Part shown: in pieces, positions 1 through 7,225 of the stretch
Layout of the letters: each line of letters begins with the position of its first letter
Position numbering within the stretch: position 1 is the stretch's first letter
Assembly: GCA_905215965.1 (NCBI GenBank)
Contig: CAJMSD010000025.1
Span: 1 to 7,910 of the forward strand
Source: an uncultured bacterium
GTDB lineage: Bacteria > Bacillota > Clostridia > Oscillospirales > Ruminococcaceae
Length of the DNA: 7,910 nt
Direction of reading: 5' to 3'
Notes under the pieces: model-generated
The model's input: the letters and a program-made list of their open reading frames with translations, nothing else
The model's database searches: none
Told to the model about the DNA's origin: nothing
Position numbers and translations under genes: made by a program

Positions 1-603
1 TACATTAAGAAAAAAACACGCTTCTTTCAAGATTTCAAAAGTCCGTATGAATAAAAGTGAATACTTACGCTGATGAAGGGTGATAAGGTTGTCGAGGGAC
101 TTGAAATAGTTGCCGATAGCTTGCTGCTCCTCGATTTTTGGGTATGGAATTTTGATAGTTTTCATTCCGTCTACATCGATGCTTTTTCCGTCACGAATGC
201 CATAAACGTGTGGCTTAAGCAATACGCTTATGAAAAATTTAGACCTAAAAAACGGATAGTAAAATCCTGTGTCAACATTTTCACCGTGAAAAATATGATA
301 GGCAGGACTGACAATTCCCTTTGAATTAGCCACTTCCAAGCCACCCTCAAAAGAACGAAGGTGCAGAATAAAATCATCCTTATTGACGAGCTTGTAATTT
401 TTCAACCCAGCCTTGTCATATATCAAATTTCGGTCAGATTCATCTCTTAAAATTGTTCCCTTGCCTTGAATAATTGTAAGCGGCGGTAATTCTTCGTGGT
501 TCTTTTCAGAGTATTCTTCAAACACATTCCCAAACTCACGCTGTTCCCAAGTAGTTGTAAGATTTGTGTGATTTCGTCTATTTTTGATGAATATTGACTG
601 CAT
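1..603 (-). CDS. Extra HsdS half-gene (TRD cassette L1), runs off the left edge
   Basis: This frame starts at an ATG at 603-601 and is open for 201 codons to the window edge, so its end is not visible. It encodes one HsdS half: WEQRE at about residues 19-23, a variable target-recognition domain at about 25-155, then the conserved tail IEEQQAIGNYFKSLDNLITL followed by HQR. After HQRKY it departs from HsdS: the coiled-coil helix KLETLKKMKKSMLQKMF seen in the active gene is replaced by an unrelated hydrophobic sequence. The TRD differs from both TRDs of the active hsdS. The ATG lies 2 bases after the stop of the preceding cassette and has only a weak purine run (AGAG) upstream. It lies behind the hsdR terminator with no obvious promoter, so I infer a silent donor of specificity sequence rather than a working subunit. 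It could instead be part of a longer gene outside the window. Confidence 0.75.
   Translation of the reverse strand, partial: MQSIFIKNRRNHTNLTTTWEQREFGNVFEEYSEKNHEELPPLTIIQGKGTILRDESDRNLIYDKAGLKNYKLVNKDDFILHLRSFEGGLEVANSKGIVSPAYHIFHGENVDTGFYYPFFRSKFFISVLLKPHVYGIRDGKSIDVDGMKTIKIPYPKIEEQQAIGNYFKSLDNLITLHQRKYSLLFIRTFEILKEACFFLNV
68..87 (-). repeat. Cassette repeat B, copy in L1
   Basis: Plus-strand CGCTGATGAAGGGTGATAAG encodes LITLHQR on the minus strand and marks the 3' border of every TRD, with five copies in the window. This copy also shares a longer stretch with the hsdS copy near 4920 (one mismatch over about 37 bases). Confidence 0.85.
538..551 (-). repeat. Cassette repeat A, copy in L1
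   Basis: Plus-strand ACGCTGTTCCCAAG encodes WEQR on the minus strand and occurs five times in the window, at the 5' border of every TRD. Extended to 532-553, this copy is a perfect 22-base inverted match to the right-hand copy (7325-7346). Confidence 0.85.
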
Positions 604-605
604 AA

Positions 606-1166
606 TTATGTATACTCTCGCTGATGAAGGGTGATAACTTTATCAAGGTTGCGGAAATATTTGCCGATTTGCTGTTGTTCTTCAAATGTTGTGGGCATCA
701 TCAAGTCCATATTTGCCATTTGCTTACCTGATACCTCTACAAAAGTTGAGCCTGCTCCTTTAGTTTCACCATATTTTTTCAGTTCCTCTGTGCGTGAAAA
801 AATAAAGTAAGAATCTAGTTCATTTTTATGAGGAACAATAGATTGGAAGCCCTGATTTGTACAGCCTTCTTTGCGTAGTATAGCGGTTTTTCCGATACCC
901 GCACGAGATGTAAATAATACAGTTCCAACAGGCAACATTTTTGCGGAACTATTTTCAAATCCCTTTTTTGTAATCTTTCTTGTACTTGAATTTACATAAA
1001 TTTGGTCTGCTATTTCTGCCGGTGCATACCAATCTATTTCGCCGTCCCAATAATCGGAATTTGATGTACTTGGTGTTCCACCACCTATAATATCAGCTAT
1101 CTCTCCGAGCTTACGCTGTTCCCAAGTTCTTGCAAAATAGGCAAAGAAAAAGGAGCTAAGAAAGTC
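606..1166 (-). CDS. Silent HsdS TRD cassette L2, lacks a normal start
   Basis: An open frame from just after an in-frame TAA (1169-1167) to a TAA at 608-606 encodes one HsdS half. Conserved sequence begins at TWEQRKLGEIADIIGGGTPS (from 1127). It continues through a TRD with the common WYAP and LPVGTVLFTSRAGIGK motifs and ends FEEQQQIGKYFRNLDKVITL, HQREYT, stop. No ATG precedes the conserved start. The first in-frame ATG is at 938-936, inside the TRD, and a protein from there would lack the first third of the domain. The frame's beginning overlaps the operon terminator. The coiled-coil spacer helix is missing, and the protein ends three residues after HQR. The family assignment is firm from sequence. 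Silence is inferred from the missing start and the terminator. It would need recombination into hsdS through the flanking A and B repeats to be used. Confidence 0.8.
   Translation of the reverse strand, partial: DFLSSFFFAYFARTWEQRKLGEIADIIGGGTPSTSNSDYWDGEIDWYAPAEIADQIYVNSSTRKITKKGFENSSAKMLPVGTVLFTSRAGIGKTAILRKEGCTNQGFQSIVPHKNELDSYFIFSRTEELKKYGETKGAGSTFVEVSGKQMANMDLMMPTTFEEQQQIGKYFRNLDKVITLHQREYT
619..637 (-). repeat. Cassette repeat B, copy in L2
   Basis: The first 19 bases of the core are identical. After it the sequence reads GAGAGTATACATAA on the minus strand, so coding ends three residues beyond HQR. Confidence 0.8.
1113..1126 (-). repeat. Cassette repeat A, copy in L2
   Basis: This is the same 14-base core. 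Extended to 1096-1126, it matches the central hsdS copy (4785-4815) at 30 of 31 bases in direct orientation. Confidence 0.85.
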
Positions 1167-1174
1167 TTAGCTCC
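1143..1174 (-). terminator. Intrinsic terminator of the hsdMSR operon
   Basis: On the minus strand GGAGCTAAGA, loop CTT, TCTTAGCTCC forms a perfect 10-bp stem (1174-1152), followed by TTTTTCTTT. It lies 26 bases after the hsdR stop codon. It ends the operon transcript and insulates the downstream silent hsdS cassettes. Confidence 0.93.
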
Positions 1175-1200
1175 ATAAAAATATACATTTTTATTCAGTT

Positions 1201-4200
1201 TTAGGATTTCGCTGTCAATTTAGTATCATCTATTCTATAATTATCATCACGAAGCGGGACAATTTCTTCAATTAACAGGTCTGACAAGGCTTTTTTCATA
1301 GCCTGATTGTACTTGAATTTCGATATATCGCTGTGGGTTTCGGAGAATTTGTCAAAATCGGCAGCTTTCTTCAAATTATTAAGTCCGGGGATTTCCGTAT
1401 CACCAAGCTCATAGCGGTCGGCGGAGTAGGAAACAGCTTCAAGACTTACACACCATTCATCAGCAAATTTTGAAAGAACATTGTCAATAGCTTCCTTACG
1501 CATCTGAGCAAGAGTGTGAGAAACTCTCTTGTCCTTAAAATCATCCGGATTATTGTTTATCTCGTCCCACAATTCCTGCATTAAAGCACCGAGCTTAGGG
1601 TTAGATGAAAGCAAATCTTCAATGTATTTACTGATTTCGGCAAGAAGATTTTGATAATGCTGTTCTGCTCTTTCCTCATCAGTAGCTGAAACTACGGTCT
1701 GAATTAAGCTAACAATGTAGTCATAGTCTATTTTTTCACGGCTGTACGCTTTAAGCTCATATTCAAAGTCGATAACAGTTGGGTCAATAGGGTCAATCGG
1801 ATTGGGTTCCTTTCTATACTTCTCTCGAATATTCTTGTAATGAGCAGCATAATCGTCGTATTCTTCCTGAGTTATGCCGTAGAACTCAGGCGGATTTTCC
1901 GCATATTTTGTAAATGCTTTAAGACTTGCATAAATCTTGTCAAACTCTTGGAAAGCCTTTGCAAAGCGTAATTCGCCCTCTTTTGCAAGAGTAGGAATAA
2001 CATCAGGAGTAGCCGCAGTTACACGAACATAAGCGAGAGCCTTTCTAAACTCATCATATACTGTATCCCAATCAGGAGCAAGCACAGAGGCTTCTCCGCC
2101 CGCTGAGTAGAGTATGAGTGCTTCGTCAACAGCCTTTTTGAACTTATGCGGAGATTGGAAAGTAACAATCTGTCCTGCCTGTTTAGGCTTATCAAAAAGA
2201 CGATTTGTACGGGAGAATGCCTGAATAATGTCGTGAGGGTGCATAGGCTGTCTGTCCATAAAGACAGTTGACAGACAAGGTGCGTCAAAGCCTGTAAGTA
2301 ATCTGTTTACAACGATAACAAGGTCGAGTTGTTCATCACGGCTCTTGAATTTGGATTTCTTTCTTGCAAGTCGGTCGTTTAGATTTGCGTTGTATCCTTT
2401 GATTTCGCCAATACCGTATGTAGTACCGAACATCTTGTTGTAATCATCAAGGGACTCTTTCATCTTCGGAACATTGAGGTCTGCACTTTCAGTATCTTCA
2501 TCACTTGAAACGGAATATGTAATCGCAAATTTCGGGAAGTCAGGTAAAACTCGTTTTGTTTCTTCGCTGATTTCAAGCTCCGTTTCGCCGTTCTTGACTC
2601 TTTTCAGCAAATCATAATATGCCTGTGCCCTCTGAATTGAATTAACTGTGAGCAAGCCTTCATAAGTTTTTCCACGTCCGTTTGTAAAGCCGAGCTTCTC
2701 TCTTGATTTATTTAGAATAGTGTCAAGAACTTTGAGCATATGCGTTTCGGTTTCGTAAATGGACAAATCTTCGTTTTCGTCATTGTTCTTTAAGTCAAGC
2801 TGACCGAGATGTTCGGTCTGGAAGCCTAAAACGGCTTGGTCACGGATAGCTTCCTTTACTGTATACTTATGTAAACAATCGCCGTAAAGCTGGTCGGTCG
2901 TTCGTGGCAAATCGCCTTCTTCCGGATATGGGTTTTCTTTGAAGCGTGGGGTTCCCGTAAAGCCGTACCAAAGAGAATTATGGAAGAACTGCGAGAGAAG
3001 TCGCTGTGTTCTCGGTGTAACAGCTCTATGACATTCATCAACAACAAATGCAATACGCAGGCTCTTGATACGATTATAGGCCGGTGTGCCTTCCTGCAAA
3101 CGCTTCTTTATCGCAATAGACAGCTTTTGAATTGTTGTAACGATAACCTGCTGATTTTGATTTTTCAGCTTGTTAATAAGGTCGCCTACATTGTCGGTTT
3201 CATCTACATCGACAACATCATTGTTCGCATAAGACTGGAATGCCTGAGTTGTCTGCATATCAAGGTCTTTACGGTCTATAAGGAATATTGTCTTTTCAAT
3301 GCTCGGAATATCCATAAGAAGATTTCTCGCTGTTTTATAGCTTGTCATTGTCTTACCTGAGCCTGTTGTATGCCAAATATATCCCGATTTGCCTTGTCGT
3401 GAAGCCGTTCTCACAGCTTCAATAGCGTGTATCTGATACGGACGGAGCAGAAGGAGCTTCTTATCCTCTTGGTCTAACACTACATACTTCATTACCATCT
3501 GATGAGCTTCGGGGATTTTAAGCACCTGTGAAGCGAATTTCAGATAATCGGAAACAGGAGCGTTTTCGTTATCCTGCCAACCTGAAAGAAACTTTTCATT
3601 GAGCTGTTCCTCGGTAGCTGCTGCAAAATACTTGGTGTCTACCGCATTTGATACTACAAACATCTGAACAGCAGAAAATACGCCTGTAAATTTACCCTCG
3701 CTGATATACTTTTTAATCTGTCTGAAACCGTCCATATATGAGTGCTGACGGTTTTTCAGCTCGATATGAATAAGCGGAATACCGTTAATAAGCAGAGAAA
3801 CGTCAAAGCGACGGTTCTGGTCGTGAATATCACATTCATCGTCTTTTAAGGCTCTGTACTGGTTAATAACCTCGTAAACGCTTGAACCTCCTGCAATATC
3901 ATCACGCTTTAAGACTGTAAGCTGAACGGTCTTGGTATCTCTCTGAACGGAAACGTGTGCAACGCCGTTTTCTCCTGCAATCCATTTTGCAGCATCATAA
4001 AAGGTTGGGAAAGAAAGCTGGTTTTTAACCTGTTCAAACTCACGGTCTGAAAGCTCTGTTCCGTCAAGCTGTTCTTTGTTTCCCCGTTCAAGAATAAGCT
4101 TGATATTCGCCCAAAGTTTTTCTTCGTCATTAAGGTCGGGGCGGTAAGTCCACTGACTTTTCCCCTCAGTAAGCTGTTTTATTAACTTTTCTTCTATTGT

Positions 4201-4218
4201 CTGTTCTAATTCAGCCAA
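1201..4218 (-). CDS. hsdR: Type I restriction enzyme R subunit (HsdR)
   Basis: This 1005-residue protein is the ATP-driven translocase and endonuclease subunit, which cuts DNA lacking the cognate methylation when bound to HsdM2S. Near the N-terminus is EKLIKQLTEGKSQWTYRPDL, typical of the EcoR124-like (type IC) group. The PD-(D/E)xK nuclease core is visible as D139 and E153-L-K155. The helicase part follows: the RPYQ motif at 259-262, Walker A TTGSGKT at 284-290, DECH at 394-397, TGTPR at 421-425, LTGFDAP at 641-647 and QAFSRTNR at 666-673. A long C-terminal region contacts the methylase in this family. Length is normal and no catalytic residue is missing. The start is TTG (4218-4216), chosen because the conserved N-terminus begins at once and a good ribosome site precedes it. 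It lies 16 bases after hsdS and is followed by the operon terminator. Confidence 0.97.
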   Translation of the reverse strand: MAELEQTIEEKLIKQLTEGKSQWTYRPDLNDEEKLWANIKLILERGNKEQLDGTELSDREFEQVKNQLSFPTFYDAAKWIAGENGVAHVSVQRDTKTVQLTVLKRDDIAGGSSVYEVINQYRALKDDECDIHDQNRRFDVSLLINGIPLIHIELKNRQHSYMDGFRQIKKYISEGKFTGVFSAVQMFVVSNAVDTKYFAAATEEQLNEKFLSGWQDNENAPVSDYLKFASQVLKIPEAHQMVMKYVVLDQEDKKLLLLRPYQIHAIEAVRTASRQGKSGYIWHTTGSGKTMTSYKTARNLLMDIPSIEKTIFLIDRKDLDMQTTQAFQSYANNDVVDVDETDNVGDLINKLKNQNQQVIVTTIQKLSIAIKKRLQEGTPAYNRIKSLRIAFVVDECHRAVTPRTQRLLSQFFHNSLWYGFTGTPRFKENPYPEEGDLPRTTDQLYGDCLHKYTVKEAIRDQAVLGFQTEHLGQLDLKNNDENEDLSIYETETHMLKVLDTILNKSREKLGFTNGRGKTYEGLLTVNSIQRAQAYYDLLKRVKNGETELEISEETKRVLPDFPKFAITYSVSSDEDTESADLNVPKMKESLDDYNKMFGTTYGIGEIKGYNANLNDRLARKKSKFKSRDEQLDLVIVVNRLLTGFDAPCLSTVFMDRQPMHPHDIIQAFSRTNRLFDKPKQAGQIVTFQSPHKFKKAVDEALILYSAGGEASVLAPDWDTVYDEFRKALAYVRVTAATPDVIPTLAKEGELRFAKAFQEFDKIYASLKAFTKYAENPPEFYGITQEEYDDYAAHYKNIREKYRKEPNPIDPIDPTVIDFEYELKAYSREKIDYDYIVSLIQTVVSATDEERAEQHYQNLLAEISKYIEDLLSSNPKLGALMQELWDEINNNPDDFKDKRVSHTLAQMRKEAIDNVLSKFADEWCVSLEAVSYSADRYELGDTEIPGLNNLKKAADFDKFSETHSDISKFKYNQAMKKALSDLLIEEIVPLRDDNYRIDDTKLTAKS

Positions 4219-4227
4219 GTTAATACA

Positions 4228-4233
4228 CCGCCT
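4228..4233 (-). promoter_or_regulatory. Ribosome binding site supporting the TTG start of hsdR
   Basis: On the minus strand AAAGGCGGTG lies 9 bases before TTG 4218-4216, within the 16-base gap after the hsdS stop. The AGGCGG core is one base from AGGAGG. It supports TTG initiation, which may keep HsdR levels below HsdM and HsdS. Confidence 0.75.
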
Positions 4234-4234
4234 T

Positions 4235-5464
4235 TCATATAAACATCTTCTGGAGCATAGATTTTTTCATTTTTTTCAGCGTTTCCAACTTACGCTGATG
4301 AAGGGTGATAAGGTGGTCAAGGTTGCGGAAATAGTTGCCGATAGCTTTCTGTTCTTCGATAGATTTAGGAATTGTAAGGACAGTTTCAAAAAAGTCATTC
4401 GGGGAAATATTCAACAATCCGTGGTTTCTTGCACCCTCGGCAGCAATAGCTTGAACTTCTTTATACCATCTGTCAGTATCATAGTACGAAACAATAAAAT
4501 CAGAGTCGGTTTTGTTTTTATCTGACAATTCAAAAACAATGTAAAGTGTGGATAATACGCCGTTTTCGTATCTATCAAGGCGCTTTACTGCACCCCACGG
4601 TGCGTCATTTGAATAACTTTTATTATAAGCAAATTCTCCATTCTTCAAAAGGAAATATCCGCTTACATCTTTGCTTGCAATGCGTTTATCAAAGAATTCA
4701 TTCTGGTCTATTAAACCATACTGAGCAGAAATTGTAAGGGGTAAGCTTGACTCCAGATTGGTGTTCTTTCGTGTTATACGATTTGCTATTTCTCCGAGCT
4801 TACGCTGTTCCCAAGCGTCAGTAAATCCAGCAAAACGAATTTCGGGATAAAGGCTTCCATTTTTTGGAAACATTTTTTGGAGCATAGATTTTTTGAGTTT
4901 TTGAAGGGTTTCACACTTACGCTGATGAAGGGTGATGAGGTTGTCGAGGGATTTAAAATACGCCCCTATTTTTTGCTGCTCTGAGATTGTTGGAAAAAGA
5001 GTTGTCATATTTTTAAATTTCTTTAAAGATAGAACGTGCTGTCCTGTTCCTTCTGATGAAATTCTCAGTTGTGTTTCTAACCCATTGTTTAAACGTCTTA
5101 ACAAGAAATCCGAGTCAACATTTTTAGGCTTGAATACAGGATAAAAATAACTGATAATTCCCATATCTACGCAATCGTTGCGATTAAAAACAAATACGTC
5201 ATTATCACTTCTGCTTCGATATGCGAAGTATCCTCTCGGAATAATAAAGTAGCCTAAATTTCCCGACTGGCTTACTCTATCTCCTGCAAAATAATCATCT
5301 TGCAACACAATTCCTTTTTGTTGTGACGATGTCAAAACAGGGTATTGATTTTCAACAGTAGATTTTTCAACAAAATCTTCCGTTACTTCACCCAACTCAC
5401 GCTGTTCCCAAGCATCAGTAAAACCTTTGAAGCGTACCTGTGGTACATTCTGTTCATTTTTCAT
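4235..5464 (-). CDS. hsdS: Type I specificity subunit (HsdS), active copy with two TRDs
   Basis: This 409-residue DNA-recognition subunit positions two HsdM subunits and determines the bipartite target. It is an internal duplication with a period near 199 residues. In order: WEQRE (19-23), TRD1 (about 25-160), SEQQKIGAYFKSLDNLITL and HQR (161-182), helix KCETLQKLKKSMLQKMF (183-199), a second RFAGFTDAWEQRK (210-222), TRD2 (about 225-367), EEQKAIGNYFRNLDHLITL and HQR (370-391), and helix KLETLKKMKKSMLQKMF (392-408). The two helices are the spacer coiled coils that set the distance between half-sites. Its ATG shares one base with the hsdM stop (TGATG), implying translational coupling. It is the only hsdS in the window with a start, a ribosome site and both halves, so it is the expressed copy in this arrangement. 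The TRDs are too variable for me to predict the recognised sequence. Confidence 0.97.
   Translation of the reverse strand: MKNEQNVPQVRFKGFTDAWEQRELGEVTEDFVEKSTVENQYPVLTSSQQKGIVLQDDYFAGDRVSQSGNLGYFIIPRGYFAYRSRSDNDVFVFNRNDCVDMGIISYFYPVFKPKNVDSDFLLRRLNNGLETQLRISSEGTGQHVLSLKKFKNMTTLFPTISEQQKIGAYFKSLDNLITLHQRKCETLQKLKKSMLQKMFPKNGSLYPEIRFAGFTDAWEQRKLGEIANRITRKNTNLESSLPLTISAQYGLIDQNEFFDKRIASKDVSGYFLLKNGEFAYNKSYSNDAPWGAVKRLDRYENGVLSTLYIVFELSDKNKTDSDFIVSYYDTDRWYKEVQAIAAEGARNHGLLNISPNDFFETVLTIPKSIEEQKAIGNYFRNLDHLITLHQRKLETLKKMKKSMLQKMFI
4251..4267 (-). repeat. Direct repeat encoding the hsdS spacer helix, copy 1
   Basis: Plus-strand TGGAGCATAGATTTTTT is identical to 4878-4894. Both encode part of KKSMLQK in the two coiled-coil spacer helices. 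The repeat is absent from all three extra cassettes. Confidence 0.75.
4293..4312 (-). repeat. Cassette repeat B, C-terminal copy in hsdS (after TRD2)
   Basis: This is the perfect 20-base core. Extended to 4293-4318, it is a perfect 26-base inverted match to 7851-7876 in cassette R. Confidence 0.85.
4802..4815 (-). repeat. Cassette repeat A, central copy in hsdS (before TRD2)
   Basis: This is the 14-base core encoding WEQR at residues 218-221. It is the best direct partner of the L2 copy (30 of 31 bases with 1096-1126). Confidence 0.85.
4878..4894 (-). repeat. Direct repeat encoding the hsdS spacer helix, copy 2
   Basis: This is identical to 4251-4267 over 17 bases. Unequal crossover here would remove or duplicate one TRD and change half-site spacing. 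Confidence 0.7.
4920..4939 (-). repeat. Cassette repeat B, central copy in hsdS (after TRD1)
   Basis: This is the 20-base core with one change (GATGAG for GATAAG). It encodes LITLHQR at residues 176-182. Confidence 0.8.
5399..5412 (-). repeat. Cassette repeat A, N-terminal copy in hsdS (before TRD1)
   Basis: This is the 14-base core. Extended to 5394-5412, it is a 19-base perfect inverted match to 7327-7345 in the right cassette and a direct match to 533-551 in L1. Confidence 0.85.
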
Positions 5465-7068
5465 CAGAATAATCCCTCCAAAGTTTTCATAAGAGCTGAA
5501 ATTTCAGCTTGTGCTTGTTCGTCGGAGGCTGTCAACTCTGCAAACTGAGCAAGAAGCTCGGTCTGAGCTGTCTTGATTTCCTTATCCTGTTCCGAAAGTT
5601 CGGTTGCAATATCAGCAAGGCTGATTTCTTCTTCCTGTTCAAAAGTATCTACATAACGAGGAATATTGAGGTTGTAGTCATTAGCCTTGATTTCCTCATA
5701 GCTTGCAAGATGAGCTTCCTTTTCCACATCCTTGCGGTCTGTGTAAAGCCCGATAACGTGGTCGATATTCTCCTGACTCATATCGTTCTGTGTCTTTTTC
5801 TTCACGAAATGACTTGAAGCGTCGATAAAGAGAATGTCACGACCTTCACGGTTTTTCTTCAGAACAATGATTGTTGTCGGGATAGATGTATTGTAGAAAA
5901 GGTTGGACGGTAAGCCGATAACAGCGTAAATCGCACCGCTGTCAATGAGCTTCTGTCTGATTTTACCCTCTGCGGCTCCACGGAACAGAACACCGTGAGG
6001 AAGGATAATAGCCATAGTTCCGCTGTTCTTCAAGTGATAGAAGCCGTGCAGTAAGAAAGCATAGTCAGCTTTGGATTTAGGGGCAAGAACACCGTAATCA
6101 GAGAAACGAGAGTCGTTCAGAAATCCCTGTGCAGCAGACCACTTAGCTGAGTAAGGAGGATTCATCAAAACCATATCGAAATCGGTTTCCTCATCAGTCG
6201 GCCAGTCTGCGTCAAGAGTGTCGGCATTTCTGAGTGTCTGATTTTCGGGGTCAACACCGTGCAGGAACATATTCATTCTTGCAAGGTTGTATGTAGTTGT
6301 GGAAAGCTCCTGACCGAAATAGCGGATATAATCAGGCTTGTTTGAATATTTCTTTGCATTGAGAAGAAGTGAGCCTGAACCCATAGCGGCGTCATATACG
6401 AGAAGTCCCTGCTTGTCCTCCTGTCCCTGAATAGCAACACGGGTAAGTATCTGCGAAACTGCCTGTGGTGTATAGAATTCTCCTGCTTTCTTGCCCGTTT
6501 CACTTGCAAACTGTCCGATAAGATATTCGTACGCATCGCCGAGAACATCGCCCTCGTGATTAAGAAGGTTTGCTTCATTGATAGTCTTAACGACTTCTGC
6601 AATAGTGCTTGACTGCTTCTGTTCGCCTGCACCAAGTCTTGTGGAATAGAGGTCTACATCGGCAAACAGATTTGCAAAAATACTGTCTGACTGCTCTACA
6701 TTGTTAAATGCCTTCTGCAAGGACTCACGCTGAAAGGAGTTATTGTTAGCAGCTTCGGCAATCTTTGTGTATGTAAGGTCAGGAGAGATTGTGTAGTGGT
6801 AGCTCTCCTTAATATCTTCGAGAAGCTCCTCTGCATCTTCTGTTTCAAAGATTTCCTCGTAAGCTCTCTGAGCCTCGGTCATATTTTCAGGTTTCTTGTT
6901 GTATAAAAGGTCATAAACGTGAGTAAGGAAAGTATCCGAGAGGTATTTGTAGAATACAATACCCAAGAGATAGTTTTTGTATTCGTTAGCGTCCATTTTG
7001 CCACGGAGAATATCAGCTCCCGCCCAAAGAACGCTTAAAAGGTCTTTGCTGTTTTCGTTTTCCGCCAT
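5464..7068 (-). CDS. hsdM: Type I N6-adenine methyltransferase subunit (HsdM)
   Basis: This 534-residue subunit transfers methyl groups from S-adenosylmethionine to adenine N6 at the site chosen by HsdS. Residues about 8-160 match the helical N-terminal HsdM domain (LLSVLWAGADILRGKMDANE, KNYLLGIVFYKYLSD). The Rossmann methylase follows: GEFYTP at 196-201, the AdoMet-binding motif I DAAMGSGSLL at 226-235 and the catalytic NPPY at 303-306. The conserved NDYNLNIPRYVDTFE occurs near 463-477. The last 55 residues or so are charged and probably coiled coil, the usual HsdS contact. Length and motifs are intact. It is the first gene of the operon, with AGGAGG 8 bases before the ATG and promoters upstream. 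Its stop overlaps the hsdS start by one base. Confidence 0.98.
   Translation of the reverse strand: MAENENSKDLLSVLWAGADILRGKMDANEYKNYLLGIVFYKYLSDTFLTHVYDLLYNKKPENMTEAQRAYEEIFETEDAEELLEDIKESYHYTISPDLTYTKIAEAANNNSFQRESLQKAFNNVEQSDSIFANLFADVDLYSTRLGAGEQKQSSTIAEVVKTINEANLLNHEGDVLGDAYEYLIGQFASETGKKAGEFYTPQAVSQILTRVAIQGQEDKQGLLVYDAAMGSGSLLLNAKKYSNKPDYIRYFGQELSTTTYNLARMNMFLHGVDPENQTLRNADTLDADWPTDEETDFDMVLMNPPYSAKWSAAQGFLNDSRFSDYGVLAPKSKADYAFLLHGFYHLKNSGTMAIILPHGVLFRGAAEGKIRQKLIDSGAIYAVIGLPSNLFYNTSIPTTIIVLKKNREGRDILFIDASSHFVKKKTQNDMSQENIDHVIGLYTDRKDVEKEAHLASYEEIKANDYNLNIPRYVDTFEQEEEISLADIATELSEQDKEIKTAQTELLAQFAELTASDEQAQAEISALMKTLEGLF
5474..5479 (-). promoter_or_regulatory. Ribosome binding site of hsdS
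   Basis: GGAGGG lies 9 bases before ATG 5464-5462, inside the last codons of hsdM. Together with the TGATG overlap it fixes the hsdS start and suggests coupled translation. Confidence 0.8.
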
Positions 7069-7076
7069 AGTGGTGT

Positions 7077-7082
7077 CCTCCT
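7077..7082 (-). promoter_or_regulatory. Ribosome binding site of hsdM
   Basis: A perfect AGGAGG lies 8 bases before ATG 7068-7066, fixing the start of hsdM and pointing to a Firmicute-type host. Confidence 0.88.
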
Positions 7083-7120
7083 AAGATTTATTTGAAATCA
7101 TTAAATTACCCTTTAAAACT

Positions 7121-7129
7121 ATTATACCA
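7121..7129 (-). promoter_or_regulatory. Promoter P2 of the hsd operon (extended -10)
   Basis: On the minus strand TGGTATAAT gives a consensus TATAAT (7126-7121) preceded by the extended TG (7129-7128). There is no good -35 box at 16-18 bases (CGAAAA or similar). An 8-bp inverted repeat covers the -35 position instead. The expected start is near 7114, giving a leader of roughly 45 bases before hsdM. Confidence 0.65.
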
Positions 7130-7131
7130 TA

Positions 7132-7159
7132 GTCGTTGTATCATTTTCGGGACAACGAC
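7132..7159. promoter_or_regulatory. Inverted repeat, possible operator or leader hairpin upstream of P2
   Basis: GTCGTTGT (7132-7139) and ACAACGAC (7152-7159) form a perfect 8-bp inverted repeat with a 12-base spacer. It covers the -35 position of P2 and lies inside the predicted leader of a transcript from P1. It could bind a dimeric regulator or fold in the RNA. Its role is unknown. Confidence 0.5.
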
Positions 7160-7176
7160 AAAAAAGAATTATTTTG

Positions 7177-7205
7177 TACTCTCGCTGAAACACAGCGTAA
7201 GTTGG
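7177..7205. other. Scar of two hsdS cassette ends placed back to back
   Basis: Bases 7177-7188 are identical over 12 bases (TACTCTCGCTGA) to the 3' end of cassette L2 at 613-624. Bases 7193-7205 read CAGCGTAAGTTGG, 13 bases identical to the minus-strand sequence at the LHQRKLE end of hsdS (4297-4285). The two pieces point in opposite directions and are joined by a few bases, giving the small inverted repeat CGCTG-AAACA-CAGCG. Neither piece codes here. It looks like a relic of past recombination at cassette ends. Confidence 0.5.
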
Positions 7206-7225
7206 TATACAGAAATATTATACCA
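7203..7225. promoter_or_regulatory. Inverted repeat over the -10 of P1, possible operator
   Basis: TGGTATA (7203-7209) and TATACCA (7219-7225) form a perfect 7-bp inverted repeat with a 9-base spacer. It overlaps the -10 box of P1, so a bound dimer would block that promoter. Part of the symmetry may simply come from two TGGTATA promoter-like elements facing each other. Confidence 0.45.

Noticed and set aside
73..324. Plus-strand open frame of 83 codons over cassette L1
   Set aside because: It is antisense to a clear HsdS TRD and arises from the repeat B sequence, which also gives a similar false start near 4298.
606..1127. L2 and L1 as one frameshifted full-length hsdS
   Set aside because: There is no spacer coiled coil between them, and the break falls exactly at the B border. 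Each half looks cut at the cassette repeats, so tandem silent cassettes fit better than a sequencing error.
2980..3360. Plus-strand open frame of 126 codons inside hsdR
   Set aside because: It is antisense to the conserved helicase motifs of hsdR, has no recognisable domain, and is best explained as a shadow frame.
6273..6635. Minus-strand open frame of 120 codons inside hsdM
   Set aside because: It lies out of frame over the AdoMet-binding region of hsdM, whose own frame is intact.
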